Both the position numbers and the translations under genes were made by a program. Shown here piece by piece: positions 8,587-17,384 of a DNA stretch of 37,530 nucleotides. A model generated the notes under the pieces. That model worked only from the letters and a program-made list of their open reading frames with translations. It ran no database searches and was not told the DNA's origin. Positions within the stretch are counted from its first letter, which is position 1. Each line of letters opens with the position of its first letter. The DNA comes from Candidatus Woesearchaeota archaeon (GTDB lineage: Archaea > Nanobdellota > Nanobdellia > Woesearchaeales > GW2011-AR4). The DNA lies in contig JADHVG010000006.1 of the NCBI GenBank assembly GCA_016784105.1, forward strand, positions 1 through 37,530, written 5' to 3'.

Positions 8587-10620
8587 CTAAATTTTTTGTA
8601 TAAAGCCCCTTCTAGGTTCAAATATTTCCCCGACCCTTTTCATCTTTTCCAGGGTTTCTTCTACTTTATCTTCAGAAATACCTTTCATCTTTGCTTCTTC
8701 CACTATATCGTCCATAGGGATGGTCTTCCCTATTTTGTTTTCTAGTTCAGAAATTATTTCTTTTATGGTTACTATGTGGCTTCTTTGTGATGCTGAGATT
8801 CCAGTAGCTATCCGGTCTATATCAATCATTCCTGTATCTTTATCCAAACCTATTTCTGATAAAGAATATTCTAATAATGCTGTTGCTTTGCTCGCGTCTT
8901 CCTTTGTTGCTTCTTCTCCCAGTCTTAATCTTGCAAAGGCTTCGGTCATTCTGACTAATGCTTCTAATTGCCTTGCAGATATAGGGATGGATTTGATACC
9001 TTCTCCAGTTCCGCCCCCACCTCTCATTTTAAGATAGTAGCTTTTTATTTCTTCTAACGCGCTGTCTGTTATTTTTGGATTGACTTTTTGTCTTGCATAA
9101 GCAATATATTTTCTCAAGAATTCTGTTGATATGTCTGCTCTATGTGAATCTGGTGATTGGTGGAGTTTTAAGATATGGGATGCTAGAAGTTCGTCTCTTG
9201 TTTCATCCGGTAAATCTTTAATTGGGAAAATAAGATCAAATCTGTTGATTAAGGTGGGGGGTAAATTTATCTGTTCTGCTATTATTCCATAAGGATCAAA
9301 CCTTCCAAATTTTGGGTTTGCAGCCGCTAGAACAGTTGTTCGAGATATTAATGTTGCTTGGATATTTGCTTTAGAGATGCTTACTGTTTGTTGTTCAAGT
9401 GCTTCGTGCATAGCAGATCTATCTTCCTGATTCATTTTGTCCATTTCATCTATACAACAGATTCCATTAGATGCTAAAACCAAAGCTCCTGCTTCTAAGC
9501 TCCAGCCCTTTAGAAATTCATCTCTGACAACCGATGCAGTTAAACCCGCTCCACTCACTCCGCTTCCTGAAACATACCTCCCTTTTGGGGCTATATTGCT
9601 TACTCTCTTAAGCAGTTGGCTTTTTCCAGATCCTGGATCCCCGATCAGAAGAACGTGCATATCTCCCCTACTAACAACCTTATCTTGTCTTACTTTTCTA
9701 CATCCTCCGACAAGCTGCAACAGCAAAGATTCTTTTACCTTGTTATAACCATAGATAGACGGGGCCAGGGAAGCGACAAGTTTTTCATGAAGGGCAGGAT
9801 CCTGAGAGAGTTCAATTATAGCTTCTTCTTCTTCTGGACTTATCTCAATTTCATAAAAAGTTTCATCAGCAGCTTCTACATAGTTAGATTCAATCATTAG
9901 GTCAAATCTTGTCGATTTGGCACCTGTACGCAATGTTATTGGAACTTCTTTTATGACTCCGGTAATGTAGATCTTGCTTCCAGGATTCGTTCTTTTTTCA
10001 CTTAAAGGACTCACAAGATCATCTTTTAACAAAACATTCAATCTTTTTGGTTGTTCTCCTCCTTCTAATGCTTCAGGAGCTTCTTCTAACACGATTCCTT
10101 GTGCATCGACCATCTCTTTATCCAATAACGAAAATTTCCCTTTTCTTCCACATCCACATTTGCTTGGTTCTCTAAAACTGGTATCAAGCTGTAATATATT
10201 GATTATGTTTCCACAAACAGGACATTCGAACTTTGCGGCAATTACTTGAGGTCTCACATCAGATTTTTGTCTAACTATTCCTTCCATACAAACAAATTTC
10301 CCTATGTCTCTGCTTCTGATGTTTCTAACCATCACGTGCTGATTTTTTGGTAGGTTGGAGAATCTTATCTTGAATCCTTTAATGTTTTCAAGGTCGAATT
10401 GTTCAACCGCAAGTTCAGCGGCTCTTATAACATCTTCAGGATTTTCTAGAAGTTCGTTGACAAGGTCAAGGTCGAATTCGGAAAGAGCAGAAAAATCTAT
10501 TGCAACAAATCTAAGACCTTTTCCAAGATTTTCAACAATATCTTTATAGCAATATCTCTCAAAGAAATCTTTGAAGCGTTTTATACTTTCTGTTGCATCT
10601 ATCTTAACTAATTCCTGCAT
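8587..10620 (-). CDS. mcm: MCM replicative helicase, no intein apparent
   Basis: LLIGDPGSGKSQLLK, CCIDEMDKM, LAAANPKFGRFDPYG, FDLIFPIKD; N-terminal zinc binding C-x2-C...C-x-C. Confidence 0.96.
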   Translation of the reverse strand: MQELVKIDATESIKRFKDFFERYCYKDIVENLGKGLRFVAIDFSALSEFDLDLVNELLENPEDVIRAAELAVEQFDLENIKGFKIRFSNLPKNQHVMVRNIRSRDIGKFVCMEGIVRQKSDVRPQVIAAKFECPVCGNIINILQLDTSFREPSKCGCGRKGKFSLLDKEMVDAQGIVLEEAPEALEGGEQPKRLNVLLKDDLVSPLSEKRTNPGSKIYITGVIKEVPITLRTGAKSTRFDLMIESNYVEAADETFYEIEISPEEEEAIIELSQDPALHEKLVASLAPSIYGYNKVKESLLLQLVGGCRKVRQDKVVSRGDMHVLLIGDPGSGKSQLLKRVSNIAPKGRYVSGSGVSGAGLTASVVRDEFLKGWSLEAGALVLASNGICCIDEMDKMNQEDRSAMHEALEQQTVSISKANIQATLISRTTVLAAANPKFGRFDPYGIIAEQINLPPTLINRFDLIFPIKDLPDETRDELLASHILKLHQSPDSHRADISTEFLRKYIAYARQKVNPKITDSALEEIKSYYLKMRGGGGTGEGIKSIPISARQLEALVRMTEAFARLRLGEEATKEDASKATALLEYSLSEIGLDKDTGMIDIDRIATGISASQRSHIVTIKEIISELENKIGKTIPMDDIVEEAKMKGISEDKVEETLEKMKRVGEIFEPRRGFIQKI

Positions 10621-10641
10621 ATTTTAATATCCTCTTCTGAA

Positions 10642-10694
10642 TTTAAATACCTCACGCGGACGTATGTCCAGTGCAATAGCGAGCATGTCCAGTG
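10642..10694 (-). promoter_or_regulatory. mcm promoter with two CACTGGACAT operator-like motifs
   Basis: On - strand: CACTGGACAT (10685-10694), CACTGGACAT (10664-10673, 21 bp away), 9 nt, TGAGGTATTTAAA (10642-10654), about 25 nt before ATG 10620. Confidence 0.6.
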
Positions 10695-10715
10695 AAAATA
10701 ACAAAAAAAGAAAAA

Positions 10716-11321
10716 TCACCTGACTTTTTTCAGGTTCTCTACAAGTGTATCTACCGAGATATGCACTTCTTCTTTACTTTTTGTTCCGGTACACACTATT
10801 TTTCCGTTACTAAAAAGTAAAAATGTTGCTTGAGGATTATTTTTTGTTGCTTGTAGCTTATATACTAATCCTGGAAACTGTTCTGGTTCATATTCCACGT
10901 TTCTTAGCTTAGTAGCAAGTTCGTTTAGATTAAGATCCATCCCAACACTGCCAGAGGCAACAATATTTTGTATCTTAACTTCTGGTTTTATGGTTATTTT
11001 TACATTTATTTTTTCCAGACTTTTGATGATTTTCTTTATACTTTCCTCAACTTTTTCTATTGTTCTTGCTCCAGTACAAACAACTTTTCCCGAACTAAAG
11101 ATCAGTGCAGAAGTTTTTGGGTCTTTGATTCTTATAACTAATCCTGGAAACTGTTCCGGATTGTATTCCGTATTTGATAGTGTTGCTGCCATCTTCTCTA
11201 ATGGAATATCGTGCTCCAAAGATGTAGAAACAACTATATTTACTATCTCAATATCTCTTACAGGTTTAGATTTTGTAGATCTAATCCTAACAGCCTTACT
11301 TTTAACAGCTTGTTTTGCCAT
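10716..11321 (-). CDS. tbp: TATA-box binding protein
   Basis: Two direct repeats EYNPEQFPGLVIRI...SGKVVCTGA and EYEPEQFPGLVYKL...NGKIVCTGT. Confidence 0.96.
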   Translation of the reverse strand: MAKQAVKSKAVRIRSTKSKPVRDIEIVNIVVSTSLEHDIPLEKMAATLSNTEYNPEQFPGLVIRIKDPKTSALIFSSGKVVCTGARTIEKVEESIKKIIKSLEKINVKITIKPEVKIQNIVASGSVGMDLNLNELATKLRNVEYEPEQFPGLVYKLQATKNNPQATFLLFSNGKIVCTGTKSKEEVHISVDTLVENLKKVR

Positions 11322-11432
11322 ATGTACCTACCCCCGATTCTATTTATAAACCTTAAAAACCCGGGTTTATTTAAATACTTTTGTTTTTAAATAGAAATGT
11401 TCCTTTATAAGTATTCTAGACGGCATGCCTCC

Positions 11433-11490
11433 TTGATTTCCGATGGAACTCTTTTTAAAATAAAATAATTAATTTCTATATTGAAAATAA
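11433..11490 (-). repeat. Second copy of part of the orc1-upstream module
   Basis: On - strand: TTATTTTCAATATAGAAA (18/18 with 173-190) then GTTCCATCGGAAATCAA (15/17 with 227-243). Confidence 0.65.
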
Positions 11491-11566
11491 ATAATATTCA
11501 TAAATTTAAACGGAACTTCCTATAAATGTGGATAAATATATAATTAGATAGTATTTCTTGAAACTT

Positions 11567-12169
11567 ATGATAGATATTGTAATCCCTTGTGGAAATGAGC
11601 AGAGTTTCATAGCAATGGCAGAAAAACTTGGCTACAAAGAGCTATGCTTCTTATACAATTCCCACGATTACTTCTCAGATAATATCTCTAAAATAGAAAG
11701 TAAAATTTCAATAAAAACCGGAATATTGGCAGAACCAAAGGAAATAGACAAAATATACACCAAACTAAAGCAAAAAAAAACATTTGTTGTTACGAAATCC
11801 TCCCTAGATAACAGAGGAATTATAGAAAAAGGAAATATAGATTTAATCTTTGCATTGGAAGAATCCAGCAGCAAAGACTTTATGCATCAAAGAGGTTCTG
11901 GCCTAGATCATATAATGGCAAGATTTATGAATAAAAACAATACCTCTCTAGGTTTTTCTATAAACTCAATACTAAATGCAAAGTATAGAAAAGATATTCT
12001 TGGAAGAGTAATACAAAACATAAAACTATGCAGGAAGTTAAAAGTAAAAATGGCAATCGCTTCTTTTTCTCAAAACCCTTATGACATGAGAAGCCCAAAA
12101 GACTTAATAAGTTTATTTTTGAAATTAGGGATGGATCAAAAAGAAGCAAAAGATTCTTTAACATTTTAA
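11567..12169 (+). CDS. rnp3: RNase P protein component 3 (Rpp30/p30, PHP-like)
   Basis: MIDIVIPCGNEQSFIAMAEKLGYKELCFLY...RGSGLDHIMARFMNKNNTSLGFSIN...MRSPKDLISLFLKLGM; ATG 11567 fits the TATA position. Confidence 0.8.
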   Translation: MIDIVIPCGNEQSFIAMAEKLGYKELCFLYNSHDYFSDNISKIESKISIKTGILAEPKEIDKIYTKLKQKKTFVVTKSSLDNRGIIEKGNIDLIFALEESSSKDFMHQRGSGLDHIMARFMNKNNTSLGFSINSILNAKYRKDILGRVIQNIKLCRKLKVKMAIASFSQNPYDMRSPKDLISLFLKLGMDQKEAKDSLTF

Positions 12170-12175
12170 CATAGG

Positions 12176-13201
12176 TTAGAAGGAAACATAAAAATTTTCT
12201 AATGTAACCAGACATAGTTCTTTTAATTCCGAATTTAAAGATCCACAAAAACTTCTTGCTTCTTTATCTGAATCATAATACGCAACAAAATCCTTGACAG
12301 CACCGACAACACAATTGGATTGTTGTTCGAAATCTTTTCCAATCATACAAATCCCTTTTGTTTTTTTTATATCACTTATTGTGCTTCCAGAAGCATCCCT
12401 CCCCAAACTTTGATAACACACGTCATCAAAAGGTTTTTCTACCTTTTCACATATCTCAAAACCTTCCTCAAAATCGTAATTATTTTTGTTCAGTACGTAA
12501 GAAGTTTGCATGATATAGCATCCTTGCTTGTATCTGCTATCAACCACATCACAAGGGTAGATAAGATTGTCTTCTCTTAAGTATTTTGTTTGATGATATC
12601 TTAGGTTTGTGTTTACATTTTCAATGAAAACACCTCCGTAACAGCTTTCACGCTCCCACCACCCACTTAAGAAATCGCATCCGCCCAAAGAGTCAAATAA
12701 TTCATTATCATTTAGAAACATCAACCCATGCCCCAGTCCATGCACACAGTTAAAATAATTAAAAGAATAACTATGTTTTCCTTCAATGTCTGTACAGATG
12801 TTATTTATATCTCTACTTGCGTTGAAATTTTCTTTTTCGGATAACAAAATTTCCATAATCCCGTGATAATATCCACTCCAACAAAAACTATCACCTTTAG
12901 AAAAAGCCTCATCAAGATCGCCATACTTTTTCATTGATGCACGGCCTATAAAGTGAACGATATCATGACAAGTGCTTTTAACGAATTGGTTTATTTTATA
13001 TTTTAATTTTAAATCTTTGAATGCTACATCTGTCCCACGAGTTGAGGTGAGTTCTGTATAATATTCTTCCTGTTTTTTGTAATTATTTTTGTACTGTTCA
13101 TCACCAAAAACAAAAAGAGAGGATAAAAGATAGATAAATAAAACAAGAACCCACATACCAACAATCACAAATACTTTTTTCTTCAAAAATCTTTTTTTCA
13201 T
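12176..13201 (-). CDS. Membrane-anchored, Cys-paired helical repeat protein with CHxxxH/HGxGHG motifs, unknown function
   Basis: N-terminal TM; six C-x(10-15)-C pairs with ~35-aa spacing; ATGA overlap with the upstream lnt stop. Confidence 0.75.
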   Translation of the reverse strand: MKKRFLKKKVFVIVGMWVLVLFIYLLSSLFVFGDEQYKNNYKKQEEYYTELTSTRGTDVAFKDLKLKYKINQFVKSTCHDIVHFIGRASMKKYGDLDEAFSKGDSFCWSGYYHGIMEILLSEKENFNASRDINNICTDIEGKHSYSFNYFNCVHGLGHGLMFLNDNELFDSLGGCDFLSGWWERESCYGGVFIENVNTNLRYHQTKYLREDNLIYPCDVVDSRYKQGCYIMQTSYVLNKNNYDFEEGFEICEKVEKPFDDVCYQSLGRDASGSTISDIKKTKGICMIGKDFEQQSNCVVGAVKDFVAYYDSDKEARSFCGSLNSELKELCLVTLENFYVSF

Positions 13202-14619
13202 TTTCTCTTTCCAGAAAAAAGTTTCCAAAATATCAAAGTTCCTAGAATAATCAAAACCAAATACAAGATCAAATCTCCAAATTTAGAGTAAAAGGTCTTA
13301 TTTTTATTCAACATTATTTTCCCATACAAAATCCCCGGTTTATAAGGCTCTATTTTCTCTGTTGTTTTTCCATAAGGGCTAACGATTTTAGTTATTCCTG
13401 TGTTTGTTGCCCGTAATAAATATCTGCCATTTTCTGCTGCACGAAGATTGCTATATCTGCTTATGAGTTCAAAACCTGAGCTGTGATCCAGGATTGCTTC
13501 GTTTGCCATAACTATCAGAAATTCTGCCCCCATAGAAGCTTCTTCTTTCGCAATTTCTTTCTGTGTTTCTTCGTAACACAAGAAAATACCAAAAACTCCA
13601 ATGTCACTTTCGAATGTTTCTATGTCAGATCCTTTAACTACCTCCTTGTCAAATGGCAAAGGACTTACTGAATTGTACTCCCCAAATATCTCTCCCGAAG
13701 GAGAAAAGACCAAAGCAATATTGTTTCTTTTCCTAAAAGGCTCTATTTCAGGCCCAACAAATCTGACCGTGCCAACAACAATATAAGATTCTGTTTTGTT
13801 AGCAATTGATGATATTTTATTTATTGTGTTCTTGTCATCCAAAAAATCATCTGCTATTGCGTATTCTGGCCACACAACCATTTTTGGTTTTTTGGCTGAA
13901 GCCTGTGTCGTTAGATTTAGGTAAGAATCCAATATTGATCCCTTTGCATTTTCGTTTCTCCAATCCCAACTTTGCATATAATTTCCTTGTATCAAAGCCA
14001 CACCGATATCTTTACCCTTAGCATCAGCATGGAAGCTATAAACAAAACTCCCAAACATAACAATAGCAATGAAGATCACAAAAAACAACATTTTTTTGTC
14101 TTTTTTGATGAGGTAAAAGGCCAGCACAGAATGGAAAAGAATTATGATAAATGTAATTCCCAAACTTCCCACAAACCAAATTAAGGGAGCTGCCATAGGA
14201 TTAAACATAGCCCAGTTTGCCCAGTAATTATCCATAGGACCAAATTGATAAATTATCATAAGAACAGAATAAACAAATGGAGCGACGAATACTTGCAAAC
14301 TCCCCCTAATTTTTTTTGTTAGCACATTAAATATAATAAAAAATAAAACCAAGAAACTGAAAAAAGTAATGACTGAAAATAAATAAACTTCAAAACTATA
14401 ATTCATAACCCATCTAAAAGAGAGAGAAACAGCAATTAAACTTCCAACACCAGAAAGCAACAAAGTTTTTTTCAAACTTTTACCATAAACTGCTACAAGT
14501 AAAGGAATATTAACTAACCATATAAGAAAACTAAGATCGAAAGAGGATGTCAGGAAAAAAAGAAGCACAAATAAAAATATTAAGAAAATATCCGCAAACT
14601 CCCTCTTTTTTCCAGCCAT
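13198..14619 (-). CDS. lnt: Apolipoprotein N-acyltransferase-like protein (Lnt; TMs + carbon-nitrogen hydrolase)
   Basis: Multiple TMs then WPEYA (Glu), PFDKEV, LCYEE (Cys), SRYSNLRAAENGRYLLRATNTGIT typical of Lnt. Confidence 0.85.
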   Translation of the reverse strand: MAGKKREFADIFLIFLFVLLFFLTSSFDLSFLIWLVNIPLLVAVYGKSLKKTLLLSGVGSLIAVSLSFRWVMNYSFEVYLFSVITFFSFLVLFFIIFNVLTKKIRGSLQVFVAPFVYSVLMIIYQFGPMDNYWANWAMFNPMAAPLIWFVGSLGITFIIILFHSVLAFYLIKKDKKMLFFVIFIAIVMFGSFVYSFHADAKGKDIGVALIQGNYMQSWDWRNENAKGSILDSYLNLTTQASAKKPKMVVWPEYAIADDFLDDKNTINKISSIANKTESYIVVGTVRFVGPEIEPFRKRNNIALVFSPSGEIFGEYNSVSPLPFDKEVVKGSDIETFESDIGVFGIFLCYEETQKEIAKEEASMGAEFLIVMANEAILDHSSGFELISRYSNLRAAENGRYLLRATNTGITKIVSPYGKTTEKIEPYKPGILYGKIMLNKNKTFYSKFGDLILYLVLIILGTLIFWKLFSGKRK

Positions 14620-14750
14620 AATTTAAATATTAACAACAAGTTTAATAATTTTTATCTTAGACAAATTTTCACACTCAAAAATCAAAACATTTTAATATAA
14701 TAAATCAGAAATCTTACTATAGTTCATATATGGACAAAAAAGGGGTTATT

Positions 14751-17357
14751 ATGAAGAAAAATTTGTTTTTATCAGTTGTTTCTATATTAGTCATTACGAT
14801 GTTTTATGTTCCTTTAGTCTATTCTGGAGGGGGAGGAACTCCCTCCCCCCCGCCGCCTCCACCTCCGCCATGTCAACAGCAGGTTCAAGGTTGTTATACT
14901 AACGAAGAATTTCGCTCAAATGCAGGAAGTTTATATGAAGGTAATTTCGGCTATTATCTTGGTCAGAATGCATGTATTGCTGGAGGTTGTACCTGTAGTT
15001 CTAGTCAATTTGTTGATGACATAAAACAAGTTGATCCAGATCAAACTCAAGGCGCTTGTAGTTGTATTGAAGGTTCACAATTCGATACTAGGGGGGGTTG
15101 TTGCGGAGATGATAATCTTGATTGTGGGATTATCTCTTCTGGTTCTTTATGTAATGTTGGCGCAAATTTTAGGGAAAGTTCATGGGAGTCTGTTGTAGAC
15201 AAAAAGGGAGACATAGTGTATTTAGGTTGTCGAAATACCGAATACCTTTCTGATGGTAATGATTGGATAGAATGCGCAGACCAGCAATTTTTGAAAAATG
15301 TTAACAATCATGATTATTTGTGTATTGGAGTCCAAGAAGCATGTATAGACCAAACATGGAAACCAAAAACTTCGGAGATTAGATTCGGTGCAATCTTTAC
15401 TCAAACAAGCAACTGTCAACGTAAAAGAACAACAATAGGAACCAAGTGTGTTCCAGGTTTGGTAACGGGAACTGCAAATGTTGCTTTCGATGGAGAATGT
15501 CCAACGTGTAGCGATGCAACCGGAGAAGCTAAATGCACCCCTACTGAGAACAGTTTATGCGGGGCAATTATGGAACTAGAGTGTCCTGCCGGAACTATAC
15601 AAGAAGTTGTCAGCACTTCCAGTTCTTCAGAGTTTGTTTCATGTGTTTTGCAGTGTGATGGATCCTCAACACCAGAACCCGAACCACAATCTTCAAACAT
15701 CAGTTTGTTTGAAAGCGGGAAAGGTTCTATTGTGGAATGTTGTGCTTCCGGTTTTTGTAACTCAAGAACTGATGGAGAACGCTTTTCGGTTGGTCAATCA
15801 TTACAATCTAAGTCATCTACTTATTATTGCGCTTCCGATAATACTTTTGCTGTTGATCTTGATACAAGAGATGCGGAATCCTGCAACAACGCTAAAACAA
15901 TCACTGGAGAAGATGCAGGGTTTGCGTGGACAGGTTCGTTATGTTGCTCCGAGGAAGATGATGACGAAGAAAGTTATAATGATCCTTCTGGTCTTGGCGG
16001 TTGCTGGGACAAAAAACCGGTCCTAAACGCAGAGTTGGTTCCAGGAACAGATAACATTGCTAATTTTGCTGGAAAATTCTTTGGATGCAACGTACAGGAT
16101 CAAGAAATATTGAACAAGAGAGACACTTACACTAATGAGCCCATGGTCGAAAACCGACCTACTTGTTCTCAAGACCCGGGAAATTTCTTTTTTTGTTCCG
16201 TGAACAACAAATGGGAACTTGCCAACAGGCAAGACCGTTCACATTTAAGCGAAGCAAGAAATGAATTTGGTAACATTCCCCAACAAACAGAATGTTGTGC
16301 GGCAGATAGCTGTTGGAATGGTCAGGAATGTACACCTAATCAAGTTAATAAACCTAATTCTCAGCCAACAGAAGGGTTTAGATGTGTAAATGGAAATTGG
16401 ACGGACTCAGCATTAAAATTTAACCCACAAGGAGAACAAGGAGGTTTTTGCCCTGAACAGGAACAATGCCTCGTAAATCCTTTAGGAAACGTGAATGACA
16501 ATAACAATCCGGTAGGGAATCCTGTTTGTATCACAGATAAGCAATTTGTACAAGATGATTATTGTGAACAAGGAGCATGGACAACAAGAACAAAATTTCC
16601 AGCCATACAACTTCTTGAGATTGCCGGAGAAGGGGACTACGAGTTGTTTTGTGACACTCCAGAAAAATCCCTAAACAATTTAGACACAATAATCCAAGGA
16701 CAGCTAGCAGAAGATCTTGTGAGTAAAGAAAACACAAACAATTTTTGCATTTTAGATAAAGACGGACAAACATTCCTGGGAACCACTTTTAATAAACCTA
16801 TAGATGAAGTAAGACCGTTCTTAAAACTTCTTGATATAGATAATTGTGATTCTGCCCAGATAGATGATGGCCAATACCACCCTTGCGATTCTGGAGAAAG
16901 GGCATGGTACAACCAAAACCTGAACAGTTTAATTTATAGTAAACAACCTTTCCAGATAGGAGAGATAAGCTTCTTTGACAAATTTATCTCATTCATAAAA
17001 AATCCGTTTGATACTTTGAAAAATAGAATAAAAGGAAACATAGATGAACCGATAGACGAGTCTTATGAGAGGATAAATCGGTTTGACAAACTATATATGA
17101 TCAAATCAGGAGATAAAAATATATTCGGTTCGATAGAGGGATTTCAGACAAAAAATTTGATCATAGAATATGAAAACTTTGAAACAGACATATGTCAATT
17201 TATCGAAGAATTCAACAGAAAAAATAATGATGATCTTTCAGGGATAAAATGTATAAAAGAAGGAAACACTTTCAGCGTTCTTGCACAGGGAAGCAGCTTC
17301 ACTAATTTTAACCCGGGACAAGTTTGGACAGATTTGACATCCAATCTAAGACCTTAG
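14751..17357 (+). CDS. Large secreted Cys-rich surface protein with signal peptide and poly-Pro linker
   Basis: MKKNLFLSVVSILVITMFYVPLVYS signal peptide, SPPPPPPPPC, repeated ECCA..C..C modules, AGFAWTGSLCCSEEDDDE..GGCW. Confidence 0.75.
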   Translation: MKKNLFLSVVSILVITMFYVPLVYSGGGGTPSPPPPPPPPCQQQVQGCYTNEEFRSNAGSLYEGNFGYYLGQNACIAGGCTCSSSQFVDDIKQVDPDQTQGACSCIEGSQFDTRGGCCGDDNLDCGIISSGSLCNVGANFRESSWESVVDKKGDIVYLGCRNTEYLSDGNDWIECADQQFLKNVNNHDYLCIGVQEACIDQTWKPKTSEIRFGAIFTQTSNCQRKRTTIGTKCVPGLVTGTANVAFDGECPTCSDATGEAKCTPTENSLCGAIMELECPAGTIQEVVSTSSSSEFVSCVLQCDGSSTPEPEPQSSNISLFESGKGSIVECCASGFCNSRTDGERFSVGQSLQSKSSTYYCASDNTFAVDLDTRDAESCNNAKTITGEDAGFAWTGSLCCSEEDDDEESYNDPSGLGGCWDKKPVLNAELVPGTDNIANFAGKFFGCNVQDQEILNKRDTYTNEPMVENRPTCSQDPGNFFFCSVNNKWELANRQDRSHLSEARNEFGNIPQQTECCAADSCWNGQECTPNQVNKPNSQPTEGFRCVNGNWTDSALKFNPQGEQGGFCPEQEQCLVNPLGNVNDNNNPVGNPVCITDKQFVQDDYCEQGAWTTRTKFPAIQLLEIAGEGDYELFCDTPEKSLNNLDTIIQGQLAEDLVSKENTNNFCILDKDGQTFLGTTFNKPIDEVRPFLKLLDIDNCDSAQIDDGQYHPCDSGERAWYNQNLNSLIYSKQPFQIGEISFFDKFISFIKNPFDTLKNRIKGNIDEPIDESYERINRFDKLYMIKSGDKNIFGSIEGFQTKNLIIEYENFETDICQFIEEFNRKNNDDLSGIKCIKEGNTFSVLAQGSSFTNFNPGQVWTDLTSNLRP

Positions 17358-17384
17358 TATTGCAAATTCAAAAAAGAGGTAGTG

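Noticed and set aside
3105-10620. Inteins in DP2, MCM or RadA
   Set aside because: These are common intein hosts, but the catalytic motifs are contiguous and no intein splice motifs or HEN domains are seen (RadA only partly visible)
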